Shown here one piece after another: positions 1-7,980 of a stretch of 47,806 nt of DNA. Source of the DNA: Candidatus Faecousia faecavium (lineage in GTDB: Bacteria; Bacillota; Clostridia; Oscillospirales; Oscillospiraceae); contig DVGO01000005.1 of the NCBI GenBank assembly GCA_018712645.1, forward strand, positions 1-47,806. The letters are read 5' to 3'. The position numbers were made by a program, and so were the translations under genes. Below the pieces are notes generated by a model. That model ran no database searches. It had not been told where the DNA came from and saw only the letters and a list, made by a program, of their open reading frames with translations. Each line of letters begins with the position of its first letter. The stretch's first letter is position 1.

Positions 1-185
1 TATGTTGTGGAGACAGGATGGATAAATGGTATGTGGAGTTGACAATGACTACCTATACATTTCTGAAAACATCTTCGTACAAACAGAGCCTCATATCCAT
101 CCAAGAGGCCGTTTCCCTTATTTTTCTTCAAATGTCAATCCTGTCAACTCCACATACCATTTATCCATCCTGTCTCCACAACATA
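1..185. repeat. 44-bp perfect inverted repeat with 97-bp spacer
   Basis: Bases 1-44 and 142-185 are exact reverse complements (44 of 44), separated by 97 bp. The left arm begins at base 1, so the repeat may extend outside the window. The first arm ends in TTGACA (39-44) and the second begins TGTCAA. No gene is credible in the spacer. It could be the end of a small transposable element, an invertible DNA switch, or a very long hairpin. Nothing here decides which. Confidence 0.8.
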
Positions 186-340
186 CCCAATATCTATCCT
201 ATCCACTCAACTCTCTGTCATTTTCCACAGTAGACCAGTTCCCACTTACCTGTAAAATGAAAAAATCCGGAAACCCGAACCTGTCCTCTGACAAGCCCCG
301 ACTCCCGGAAATCCCTTGTTTTCTACACTTTTTCGCTATC
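186..340. other. Non-coding stretch, mostly terminator
   Basis: No plausible gene is seen between the inverted repeat and the 3' end of the methyltransferase gene at 341. The stretch is pyrimidine-rich on the plus strand. Its only recognisable element is the minus-strand terminator at 258-309. Confidence 0.6.
258..309 (-). terminator. Rho-independent terminator of the rlmD-like gene
   Basis: On the minus strand a stem of about 19 bp (arms 308-290 and 285-267, with G-U wobbles and one mismatch) is followed by ATTTTTTC. It lies 30 bp beyond the stop of the methyltransferase gene and points the right way to end it. Confidence 0.65.
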
Positions 341-1696
341 TTATTCTTTGACTTTTGACATCAATACTACTGTCTCCACATGGGCGCACCGGGGGAACAG
401 ATCCGCTGCCAGGGCGGTTTGCAGGGTGTAGCCTCTGGCTTTGAGGAGTGCCACATCCCGGGCCAGGGTGGCGGGGTCGCAGGAGACGTAGACAATCCGC
501 TTCGGAGACATCCGGGACAGGGCTTCGATGGTGTCGGCATTCAGCCCTTTCCGAGGCGGGTCGACTACCACCACATCCGGACGCACCCCGTCCTGCTCCA
601 ATTTCAGCGCCGCCTGTCCAGCATCGCCGCAAAAGAACTGGGCGTTCGTAATGCCGTTGCGCTGGGCATTGGCTTTGGCATCCTCCACCGCCTGGGGAAT
701 CACCTCCACGCCAATGACCTGCCCGGCAGCGGCGGCCATGGCCAGGGTGATGGTGCCTACGCCGCAGTACAGATCCAGCACCGTGTCGGTTTTGGAAATC
801 TTCGCCAGGTCAATGGCGGCCTGGTACAGCCGCTGGGCCTGGTGGTGATTGACCTGGTAGAACGAACGGGGGGACAGCCGGAAGGTCAGGCCGCACAGGG
901 TGTCCTCAATATACCCCGGGCCATAGAGGGTGTGGAAGGTGTCGCCCAGAATGGCATTGCCCTTGCGGGTGTTCTCCGACAGTACCAGGGTGGTAAAGCC
1001 GGGCACCTGTTTGAGATTCTTCACCAGTTCCTCCCACCTGGGAAGTTTTTGCCCGTTGATGACCAGGCACACCAGAATCTGCCCCGACACGACACCCCGG
1101 CGGACGTAGATATGCCGCAGCAGGCCGGTATGGGCGATTTCATCATAGACCGGAATACGGAATTGGTTTACATAATCGATTACGACATCCTTCACTGCAT
1201 CCGTCTGCTCCGGCAGAATCCGGCACCGGGGATTTTCCACCACGGTGTGGGTGCCCGCCCGGAAAAATCCGGCGTATGCCCGGCCTTTTTTCTGCGCCAC
1301 CGGGTACTGGGCCTTGTTTCGGTATCCCAGGCAGGTGGGGGCAGCCAGAATGGGAATTTCCTCCAGATTCTCCCCGCCCAGACGGTTGAGGCAGTCTTTC
1401 ACCCGCTGGGCTTTCAGCCGGGTTTCCTCTTCATAATCCATGTGCCAGAAGTCACAGCCGCCGCAGAGCTTGGCCACGGGGCATTCCCGGTTGCGCCGGT
1501 GGGGGGATTTTTCCAGAAGCTCCACGATTTTTCCGGCAGCCCAGGTTTTCTGGGCCTTCTCAATCCGCACCCGCACCCGTTCCCCAGCAATGGCGTTGGG
1601 AATAAACACGGCGCAGCCTTCGATATGGGCAACTCCCTGACCTTCGGCGGTGTAGTCCGTGATTTGGGCTTCGTAGATTTGGTTTTTGATGAGCAT
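341..1696 (-). CDS. rlmD: 23S rRNA (uracil-5-)-methyltransferase, RlmD/RlmCD family
   Basis: A 451-residue protein, typical length for the TrmA/RumA family that makes 5-methyluridine in RNA with SAM. Residues 1-60 look like a TRAM RNA-binding domain. Next come Cys residues in the pattern C-x5-C-x2-C (ECPVAKLCGGCDFW), which in the family hold a 4Fe-4S cluster. The SAM site is DLYCGVGTITLA, the VDPPRKGL motif follows, and the catalytic cysteine lies in YVSCDPATLARD. Start ATG at 1696 has a GGAGGA site 7 bases upstream. In Firmicutes a single enzyme of this group (RlmCD) often methylates two 23S positions, so the exact target uridine is not certain. It follows the acetyltransferase gene by 18 bp and is probably co-transcribed. 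Confidence 0.9.
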   Translation of the reverse strand: MLIKNQIYEAQITDYTAEGQGVAHIEGCAVFIPNAIAGERVRVRIEKAQKTWAAGKIVELLEKSPHRRNRECPVAKLCGGCDFWHMDYEEETRLKAQRVKDCLNRLGGENLEEIPILAAPTCLGYRNKAQYPVAQKKGRAYAGFFRAGTHTVVENPRCRILPEQTDAVKDVVIDYVNQFRIPVYDEIAHTGLLRHIYVRRGVVSGQILVCLVINGQKLPRWEELVKNLKQVPGFTTLVLSENTRKGNAILGDTFHTLYGPGYIEDTLCGLTFRLSPRSFYQVNHHQAQRLYQAAIDLAKISKTDTVLDLYCGVGTITLAMAAAAGQVIGVEVIPQAVEDAKANAQRNGITNAQFFCGDAGQAALKLEQDGVRPDVVVVDPPRKGLNADTIEALSRMSPKRIVYVSCDPATLARDVALLKARGYTLQTALAADLFPRCAHVETVVLMSKVKE

Positions 1697-1714
1697 TGTC
1701 GTTCCTCCGAGATA

Positions 1715-2182
1715 TCAGAGAATGAATTCCATTCCCACTTTTTGGGGTTTCAGGCCGCACTTCTGATAGAAGGCCATGGCGGTATCGTTGCCGCTCCAGA
1801 CATTCAGGGTCACGGCGTCGCAGCCGTTGCTTCTGGCATACTGACACACCTGCTGATACAGCGCCCCGGCAATGCCATGGCACCGCTGGGCTTCGTCTAC
1901 GCACAGGTCGTCAATATACAGTACTTTCCGGTCCTGAAGTACCGGATCATCCTTGGTAATCTGCAAAATGCAGAAAGCGTAGCCTGCCACCTGGCCCTCG
2001 TTCTGGGCGATGAAAATAGGGCGGTCCGGATTTTTCAGCAGCGCTTCCAAGGCGGCCTCATCATATTTCTGAGCGCCGGAGCGGAACAAATCCGGGCGAA
2101 TCTGATGGTGTACTTCTCCAACTTGCTGCAAAAGGTTCAGCATACCGGGAATGTCCCGGCTTTGGGCAAAACGAATTTCCAT
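1715..2182 (-). CDS. GNAT family N-acetyltransferase
   Basis: A 155-residue single-domain acetyltransferase of the GNAT superfamily, using acetyl-CoA; the substrate cannot be read from sequence. The acetyl-CoA-binding motif A is visible as LCVDEAQRCHGIAGAL around residues 93-108 (Q/R-x-x-G-x-A type), preceded by the beta4 strand VLYIDD. The C-terminal N-x-x-A-x-x-F-Y-x-K-C-G-L signature (NDTAMAFYQKCGL) is also present. The gene is first in a minus-strand pair with the rlmD-like gene. A possible promoter lies at 2214-2242. An rRNA-modification link is only positional. Confidence 0.88.
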   Translation of the reverse strand: MEIRFAQSRDIPGMLNLLQQVGEVHHQIRPDLFRSGAQKYDEAALEALLKNPDRPIFIAQNEGQVAGYAFCILQITKDDPVLQDRKVLYIDDLCVDEAQRCHGIAGALYQQVCQYARSNGCDAVTLNVWSGNDTAMAFYQKCGLKPQKVGMEFIL

Positions 2183-2213
2183 GGTATTTCCTCGATTCTA
2201 TGACGTTTTTCCT

Positions 2214-2242
2214 ATCATACCATATTTTTTCTCCCAGGTAAA
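2214..2242 (-). promoter_or_regulatory. Promoter for the acetyltransferase-rlmD pair
   Basis: Minus strand: -35 TTTACC (2242-2237), 17-bp spacer, -10 TATGAT (2219-2214). The -10 is part of an 11-bp perfect inverted repeat (2212-2222 and 2270-2280), whose other arm holds the -10 of the divergent gene. Confidence 0.45.
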
Positions 2243-2249
2243 GCCGGGG

Positions 2250-2278
2250 TTGAGAAAACCCGGGAAAACTGGTATGAT
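2250..2278 (+). promoter_or_regulatory. Promoter for the PflX-like gene
   Basis: Plus strand: -35 TTGAGA (2250-2255), 17-bp spacer, -10 TATGAT (2273-2278), 24 bp before the start codon. It faces away from the acetyltransferase promoter. Confidence 0.55.
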
Positions 2279-2301
2279 AGCCAAAACAAGGAGGCGATGG
2301 C

Positions 2302-3159
2302 ATGGATTATGAAACCTGCAATCTCTGTCCCCGGCAGTGCGGCGTCAACCGCAGAGCAGGGGAGCGGGGATTCTGCGGCTGCCCGGACACGGCCCTGGTG
2401 GCAAAGACAATGGTTCATAAATGGGAGGAACCGGCACTGGCTGGCAGTGGCGGCAGTGGGGCCATCTTTTTTGGCGCCTGCACCTTAGGCTGCCGGTTTT
2501 GTCAGAATGCCGCCATCAGCGCATCGGCGGTGGGTAAGCCCATGGACAGCCGCCAGCTGCGGCAAGCGATGGAGGACTTGATTGCCCAGGGGGCGGAAAA
2601 TATTGACCTGGTGACCCCAACCCAGTTTCTGCCCACCATTTTGCCCGCACTGCAGCCCAAACTGCCGGTGCCGGTGGTATACAACTGCGGCGGCTATGAG
2701 CGGGTGGAAACGATTGCTTCTCTGGACGGATTGGTAGACATTTACCTTCCGGATCTGAAATATTCCAGCAATGCCCTGGCAGCACGTCTGTCCGGGGCAG
2801 AGGACTACGTTTCCGTGGCTCAGGATGCCATCCGGGAAATGGTGCGCCAGACCGGCCCGGTGTGCTGGCAGGGGGAGAAGATTACAAAGGGCGTGATTAT
2901 TCGCCACCTGATTCTGCCCGGCTGTGTGGACAATTCTTTGGGTGTGCTGGACTGGATTGGGGAAAATTTTGCCCCGGGCCAGGTGCTGGTAAGCCTGATG
3001 CGCCAGTATACCCCCATGGGCAATCTGAGCGCCCCCTTTGACCGGCGGATCAGCCAGGAGGAATACGAAGCGGTGCTCAGCTGGATGTACCTGAACAACC
3101 TGGAGGGCTTTACCCAGGAGGCCGAGGCGGCAGATGCGGGATTTATTCCGGATTTTTAG
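2302..3159 (+). CDS. pflX: PflX-like radical SAM protein (pyruvate formate-lyase activase family)
   Basis: A 285-residue radical SAM protein. The cluster motif C-x3-C-x2-C is C60-C64-C67 (GACTLGCRFCQN). An additional N-terminal cysteine set (C6, C9, C13, C25, C27; CNLCPRQCGVNR then GFCGC) is typical of the PflX/COG1313 branch, whose substrate is unknown. Later segments such as YNCGGYE, YLPDLKYS and MRQYTPMG also fit this branch. A GGAGG lies 8 bases before the ATG. No formate-lyase gene is nearby, so a glycyl-radical partner cannot be assigned. Family call strong, function unknown. Confidence 0.85.
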   Translation: MDYETCNLCPRQCGVNRRAGERGFCGCPDTALVAKTMVHKWEEPALAGSGGSGAIFFGACTLGCRFCQNAAISASAVGKPMDSRQLRQAMEDLIAQGAENIDLVTPTQFLPTILPALQPKLPVPVVYNCGGYERVETIASLDGLVDIYLPDLKYSSNALAARLSGAEDYVSVAQDAIREMVRQTGPVCWQGEKITKGVIIRHLILPGCVDNSLGVLDWIGENFAPGQVLVSLMRQYTPMGNLSAPFDRRISQEEYEAVLSWMYLNNLEGFTQEAEAADAGFIPDF

Positions 3160-3274
3160 AAAATCTCCTGTGTTTTTTGCAAAATAACAATATTCTACCG
3201 GTAGTTGCGGGATAGTTGGTGGAAGCAACCGAGGGTTTTGGCTATACTGATACCCACAGAAAGGAGGTGCAGCC

Positions 3275-3646
3275 ATGTATATAAGTACGTTGGCAACCAT
3301 TGTGGCACTGATAATTTACGCTGCAGTTCTGGGAGTGATTGGATATTTGATCTATCTGGTTATCCGTGCGCTCAGAAAATATATCGGCGCTCAGGAAGTC
3401 CGGAAAGAAGCGGCAGCTGTCCGGAAATCCCTGTCGGAAATTTTGCGGGAAAATCGAATCCGCTGCAAAATGACCCAGGAATTTGTGGCAGAGGCCTTGG
3501 GTGTCAGCCGCCAGGCGGTTTCCAAATGGGAAAACGGCACTGCCGACCCCAGTACGTCCAATTTGATTGCCCTGGCCAAGCTCTACGGAATCTCCGCAGA
3601 GGACATTCTGCACAGCGCAGCCAGCCCAAAGGATTACCAAGTGTAA
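3275..3646 (+). CDS. Membrane-anchored XRE-family HTH protein
   Basis: 123 residues. Residues 5-32 form one strongly hydrophobic transmembrane segment, followed by a charged linker and a Cro/CI-type helix-turn-helix at about 53-112. The recognition region reads MTQEFVAEALGVSRQAVSKWENG and then SNLIALAKLYGIS. The order (membrane helix first, DNA-binding domain inside the cell) suggests a regulator tethered to the membrane, or one that uses the membrane helix for dimerisation. AAAGGAGGTG lies 7 bases before the ATG. It is a single-gene unit followed by a terminator. Target genes are unknown. Confidence 0.8.
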   Translation: MYISTLATIVALIIYAAVLGVIGYLIYLVIRALRKYIGAQEVRKEAAAVRKSLSEILRENRIRCKMTQEFVAEALGVSRQAVSKWENGTADPSTSNLIALAKLYGISAEDILHSAASPKDYQV

Positions 3647-3669
3647 GAGAAACATCTATCCAATGCTTT

Positions 3670-3704
3670 GCCGCCCCCGGAAGGTGATTCGGGGGCGGCT
3701 TTTG
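3670..3704 (+). terminator. Terminator after the HTH gene
   Basis: A 9-bp GC stem (3670-3678 with 3691-3699, GCCGCCCCC/GGGGGCGGC) is followed by TTTTG. It separates the HTH gene from the ABC importer operon. Confidence 0.8.
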
Positions 3705-3753
3705 CTCTATTGCCGGGTAATTTCGGGAAATTTGCAGAAGAAGCATTCTTTTC

Positions 3754-3782
3754 TTGCAATTCGTTTCTGGGCATTATATAAT
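3754..3782 (+). promoter_or_regulatory. Promoter of the nucleoside-type ABC importer operon
   Basis: -35 TTGCAA (3754-3759), 17-bp spacer, perfect -10 TATAAT (3777-3782), 36 bp before the GTG start at 3819. Confidence 0.75.
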
Positions 3783-3818
3783 AAACCTGTGCGAAATATG
3801 GGAAGGGGGACAATCATA

Positions 3819-5363
3819 GTGCAGTCGGAATACATTATTGAAATGCTCAATATCAGAAAAGAATTCCCCGGCATTGTGGCAAATGACAACATTACCCTGC
3901 AGTTAAGACCAGGAGAAATCCATGCTCTGTTGGGAGAAAACGGTGCCGGTAAGTCTACACTGATGTCCGTTCTGTTCGGCCTTTACCAGCCGGAAGCGGG
4001 AGAAATCAGAAAAAATGGGCAGGTTGTGAAGATCAACAGCCCCAATGATGCAACGGCTCTGCATATCGGCATGGTGCACCAGCACTTCAAGCTGGTGGAT
4101 GTGTTTACCGTGCTGGACAATATTATTTTGGGAGCGGAGGACACCAAAATGGGTTTCCTCCAGCGGGGTGTTGCCCGGAAAAAGGTGCAGGAACTGTCAG
4201 AAAAGTATAAGCTGTATGTGGACCTGGATGCCAAGGTGGAGGATATCACCGTGGGTATGCAGCAGCGTACGGAAATTCTGAAAATGCTCTACCGGGACAA
4301 TGAGATCCTGATTTTTGACGAGCCTACCGCTGTGCTGACGCCCCAGGAGATTGACGAGCTGATGGAGATTATGCGCGGCTTTGCTAAAGAGGGCAAGTCC
4401 ATCCTCTTCATCACCCACAAGCTCAACGAGATTATGGCGGTGGCGGACCGGTGCACCGTTCTGCGTAAGGGCAAATATATTGGCACCGTCAACATTAAGG
4501 ACACCAACAAGCAGGAACTGTCCAACATGATGGTGGGCCGTCCGGTTCAGCTGCAGGTGCAGAAGGATGAGGCAAAGCCCGGTGACGTGATTCTGGACGT
4601 GAAGGGGCTGACGGTACACTCCAAAACCAGTAAGAAGAATGCGGTGCACGATGTTTCCTTCCAGGTGCGTGCCGGAGAGATCGTCTGTATCGCGGGTATC
4701 GACGGCAACGGTCAGACGGAACTGGTGTATGGCCTGACAGGACTGGAAAAGCCTTCGGCAGGACATATTACCCTGTGCGGCCATGACATCTCCAAAGCCA
4801 GCATCCACAAGCGCAGCCAGGCCGGTTTGAGCCACATCCCCGAGGACCGGCACAAACACGGACTGGTGCTGGATGACACCCTGGAAAACAACCTGGTGCT
4901 CCAGTCCTTCCAGGAACCCCGCTTCCAGAAATTCGGCTTTATCAAGCGCGACGCAGTGCGCGCCTACGCCGAGAAGATCATCGGACAGTATGACGTCCGC
5001 AGCGGTCAGGGCCCGGTGACCATCACCCGGAGCATGTCCGGCGGCAACCAGCAGAAAGCCATCATCGGTCGGGAAATCGACCGGGGATGCCCCTTGCTGA
5101 TTGCGGTGCAGCCCACCCGAGGCTTGGACGTCGGCGCCATTGAGTATATCCATGCACAGCTGGTTGCCCAGCGGGACGCCGGTAAGGCTGTGCTGCTGGT
5201 ATCGCTGGAACTGGACGAAGTGATGAATGTGGCGGACCGGATTCTGGTGATGTATGAAGGAGAAATTGTGGGAGAGCTGAACCCCAAGACTACCACTGTC
5301 CAGGAACTGGGCCTGTATATGTCCGGTGCCAAGCGCAGCGGGAAGGGAGGAGCACAGGCATGA
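3819..5363 (+). CDS. ABC importer ATP-binding protein, duplicated ATPase (nucleoside/BMP type)
   Basis: 514 residues with two fused ABC domains, as in the NupO/YufO and RbsA-like ATPases. The first half has a full Walker A (GENGAGKST), Walker B ILIFDEPTAVLTP and signature VGMQQRTEI. The second half has a changed Walker A (GIDGNGQTE), signature MSGGNQQKA and a degenerate Walker B (LLIAVQPTRGLD, where Asp-Glu is replaced); such asymmetry is normal in this family. The GTG at 3819 is chosen because GGAAGGGGG sits 9 bases upstream and homologues begin near here; an ATG at 3798 would precede the ribosome site. The gene overlaps the next permease by 4 bp (ATGA). It powers import through the two following permeases; a nucleoside substrate is inferred from the family. 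Confidence 0.88.
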   Translation: MQSEYIIEMLNIRKEFPGIVANDNITLQLRPGEIHALLGENGAGKSTLMSVLFGLYQPEAGEIRKNGQVVKINSPNDATALHIGMVHQHFKLVDVFTVLDNIILGAEDTKMGFLQRGVARKKVQELSEKYKLYVDLDAKVEDITVGMQQRTEILKMLYRDNEILIFDEPTAVLTPQEIDELMEIMRGFAKEGKSILFITHKLNEIMAVADRCTVLRKGKYIGTVNIKDTNKQELSNMMVGRPVQLQVQKDEAKPGDVILDVKGLTVHSKTSKKNAVHDVSFQVRAGEIVCIAGIDGNGQTELVYGLTGLEKPSAGHITLCGHDISKASIHKRSQAGLSHIPEDRHKHGLVLDDTLENNLVLQSFQEPRFQKFGFIKRDAVRAYAEKIIGQYDVRSGQGPVTITRSMSGGNQQKAIIGREIDRGCPLLIAVQPTRGLDVGAIEYIHAQLVAQRDAGKAVLLVSLELDEVMNVADRILVMYEGEIVGELNPKTTTVQELGLYMSGAKRSGKGGAQA

Positions 5364-6595
5364 AAGAAACCTTGCTGACCATTTATGAAAAAGACGCTAC
5401 CAAGAAAGTGTTGGCATCCCTGATTTCCATTCTGGTTGGCCTGTTCGTGGGTACCATTGTGGTTGTCGTGGTGGGCCTGACCAAGGATACCATCACCGGC
5501 AAGGGAATCTGGGACGGCGTGCGGCTGATTTTTGCCGGTATCCTGTCCACGGGCCGGGATGCTGCCGGTAATTTGACCTGGGGCTACAACGCTCAGTCCC
5601 TGGGCAATATGCTCTTCCGGGCAACGCCCCTGGTGATGACGGGCCTTTCTGTGGCTGTGGCGTACAAGACGGGCCTGTTCAACATCGGCGCTCCCGGACA
5701 GTACCTGATGGGTACCATGGCATCGCTGATGATTGCTCTGGGCATCCCCTCTGAGACAGTTCCTGCAGGCCTGATCTGGGTGCTGGCGTTCCTGGGCGGC
5801 TGCCTGGCAGGTGCTCTGTGGGGCTGCATCCCCGGCGTGCTGAAAGCATTCCTGAACATCAACGAGGTTTTGGCCTGTATCATGACCAACTGGCTGGCAG
5901 CCAACCTGGTCACCTGGGCCTTTGACATCAGCAATTTCAAGAACGTGGTGGAGAACACCAAGGCTGGTTATATCTACAAAACCACCTTCAATGGCGTGGC
6001 AACTCCCAAGCTGGGACTGGACAAGATCTTCCCCGGCTCTCAGGTCAACGGCGGTATTCTCATCGCCATTGTGATTGCCATCGCTATGTATATCCTCATT
6101 AACAAAACCACTCTGGGCTACCAGCTGAAAGCCTGCGGCTCCAACCGCCACGCAGCCCGGTATGCCGGCATCAATGACAAGCGCAACATTGTGCTGTCCA
6201 TGGCCATTGCCGGCGGCCTGGCAGGCGGCGGCGCTGCACTGTACTGGCTGTCGGGCAATACGGAGTTCTACTGGTCTACCTATCAGTCTCTGCCGGCTAC
6301 CGGTTTCAACGGCATCCCTGTGGCATTGCTGGCAGTGAGCAACCCCATCGGCGTCATCTTCACCGCAACCTTTATGGCCATGCTGGACATTGTGGGCCAG
6401 CAGCTGACGGGCTACACCGCTTATAATGAGTATATCACCGACGTGATTATTGCAGTGATTGTCTACCTCAGCGCCTTCTCTCTGCTGATCCGGATGATGC
6501 TCACCGGCAAGCAGAAAGCCGGTGCGGTGAATGCTAACGCCGAACCCAAGGATGCCCAGTCGGACAAGCCGCAGAAAGGAGGCCAGGAAGCATGA
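5360..6595 (+). CDS. ABC importer permease 1 (nucleoside/BMP type)
   Basis: A 411-residue membrane protein of the BPD_transp_2 family (NupP/YufP-like). It has many hydrophobic segments, with a long first periplasmic-side region after the initial helix (about 20-45). The conserved block NIGAPGQYLMG (near 110) and the cytoplasmic contact loop LKACGSNRHAARYAGI (near 255) are typical of this importer class. The tail after residue 375 is charged and low in complexity. It overlaps both neighbours by 4 bp, indicating translational coupling, and forms the heterodimeric channel with the next gene product. Confidence 0.87.
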   Translation: MKETLLTIYEKDATKKVLASLISILVGLFVGTIVVVVVGLTKDTITGKGIWDGVRLIFAGILSTGRDAAGNLTWGYNAQSLGNMLFRATPLVMTGLSVAVAYKTGLFNIGAPGQYLMGTMASLMIALGIPSETVPAGLIWVLAFLGGCLAGALWGCIPGVLKAFLNINEVLACIMTNWLAANLVTWAFDISNFKNVVENTKAGYIYKTTFNGVATPKLGLDKIFPGSQVNGGILIAIVIAIAMYILINKTTLGYQLKACGSNRHAARYAGINDKRNIVLSMAIAGGLAGGGAALYWLSGNTEFYWSTYQSLPATGFNGIPVALLAVSNPIGVIFTATFMAMLDIVGQQLTGYTAYNEYITDVIIAVIVYLSAFSLLIRMMLTGKQKAGAVNANAEPKDAQSDKPQKGGQEA

Positions 6596-7623
6596 CATTT
6601 CTCATTCAGCAGACTTTGCTTTACGCAGTACCGTTGATGATCGTGGCGTTGGCCGGCGTGTTTGCCGAACGCAGCGGTATCATCAACCTGGCGCTGGAAG
6701 GTATTATGATCTTCGGTGCGTTTATTGGCGTGCTGTTTGTACACAGCATGCAGGAGTTTTCCGTCTTTACCAACGCTGCCCGGTCCGGTGACTGGCTGAC
6801 TTTGCAGGGATTGGAACTGATGGCCATGGCGGCGGCGGCCCTGATGGGTGCGGTATTCTCCTTGCTGCTGAGCTTTGCCTCCATCAACCTGCGGGCGGAC
6901 CAGACCATCGGCGGCACCGCTCTGAACCTGATGGCTCCGGCACTGGTGCTGTTCCTGATCCGGATTCTGGTGAACCAGAATACCCTGATGATGTCCACCG
7001 GTGACGCCGCTTCCTGGTTCATGATCAAAAAGTCCACCTTTGGCCTGAAAAAATCCGCAGATATCGGCTTCCTGGGGGAAACCTTCCTGAATAAGGTTTA
7101 CCTGGCAACCTATGTCTGCATCCTGATTTTCATCATCTTGTCCATTGTGCTTTACAAGACCCGGTTTGGTCTGCGGCTGCGCTCCTGCGGTGAAAATCCT
7201 CAGGCAGCGGACAGCCTGGGTATCAATGTTTATAAGATGCGCTATGCCGGTACCACCATTTCCGGCGCCTTGGCTGGCATGGGTGGTTTTGTCTACGCCC
7301 TGACCACTGCCAACTGCACCGCCAACGGCGATGTGGCAGGCTTTGGCTTCCTGGCATTGGCGGTTATGATCTTCGGCAACTGGAAGCCGCTGAACATTGC
7401 CGGTGCCTCCTTGCTCTTTGGCCTGTTCAAGTGCATTGCCGCAGCTTACAGCTCCATTGATATCAATGGTGACGGCGTATACCTTCTGGCCCAGCTGGGA
7501 ATCAGCTCCCACCTGTACCGGATGCTGCCTTACCTGGTTACTTTGGCGGTGCTGGCCTTCACCTCCAAGAAGTCCCGGGCGCCCAAGGCAGAGGGTATTC
7601 CCTACGACAAGGGAAGCCGCTGA
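6592..7623 (+). CDS. ABC importer permease 2 (nucleoside/BMP type)
   Basis: A 343-residue permease of the same family (NupQ/YufQ-like), shorter than its partner. It has the family start FAERSGIINLALEGIMI and the coupling loop LRSCGENPQAADSLGINVYKMRY. It ends the operon: a terminator follows 11 bp after the stop. No gene for the usual BMP-type lipoprotein binding protein lies in this operon or elsewhere in the window, so the complex must use one encoded elsewhere. Confidence 0.87.
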   Translation: MTFLIQQTLLYAVPLMIVALAGVFAERSGIINLALEGIMIFGAFIGVLFVHSMQEFSVFTNAARSGDWLTLQGLELMAMAAAALMGAVFSLLLSFASINLRADQTIGGTALNLMAPALVLFLIRILVNQNTLMMSTGDAASWFMIKKSTFGLKKSADIGFLGETFLNKVYLATYVCILIFIILSIVLYKTRFGLRLRSCGENPQAADSLGINVYKMRYAGTTISGALAGMGGFVYALTTANCTANGDVAGFGFLALAVMIFGNWKPLNIAGASLLFGLFKCIAAAYSSIDINGDGVYLLAQLGISSHLYRMLPYLVTLAVLAFTSKKSRAPKAEGIPYDKGSR

Positions 7624-7633
7624 CAATCTTTCA

Positions 7634-7669
7634 AACTGCTCTTCGCCAAAAGCGAAGGGCAGTTTTTTG
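7634..7669 (+). terminator. Terminator of the ABC importer operon
   Basis: 13-bp stem (7634-7646 with 7652-7664, one G-U pair) followed by TTTTTT. Confidence 0.88.
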
Positions 7670-7719
7670 CATATTCCTCTCAAGCGTGGCATAGAGTGTC
7701 CCAGGTGAGGAGGGATGGC

Positions 7720-7980
7720 ATGGAGCAGGAGCATTTGCCACATAAATTGCAGCTGGTGGAGCGGCAGCAGCTGACCATGACCGGTGTGACGGAGGTTGTC
7801 AGCTTTGATGATACAACCGTGGTGCTGCAAACATCTCTGGGAACGCTGGTGGTTCAGGGGCAGGAATTGCAGCTGAAGAATCTCTCGCTGGAGGGCGGAC
7901 AGGTATCCGTATCGGGCACGGTCAGCGCGCTGATTTACGAAGAACCCAGACAGGGCGGCTGGCGGAGGCTGTTCCGGTGA
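7720..7980 (+). CDS. yabP: Sporulation protein YabP
   Basis: 86 residues from the ATG at 7720, preceded by GAGGAGGGA. This matches the small YabP family of spore-forming Firmicutes: a beta-rich domain with VEVVSFDDTTVVL-like strands, then TSLGTLVVQGQELQLKNLSLEGG. YabP is needed for proper spore formation in Bacillus and is made in the mother cell. The conserved order yabP-yabQ-divIC-yabR found here is that of Bacillus, which supports the call. The stop overlaps the GTG start of yabQ by 4 bp. Confidence 0.88.
   Translation: MEQEHLPHKLQLVERQQLTMTGVTEVVSFDDTTVVLQTSLGTLVVQGQELQLKNLSLEGGQVSVSGTVSALIYEEPRQGGWRRLFR

Noticed and set aside
380..2203. 607-codon plus-strand frame opposite the rlmD-like and acetyltransferase genes
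   Set aside because: Shadow of two well-recognised minus-strand genes; no ribosome site, no family.
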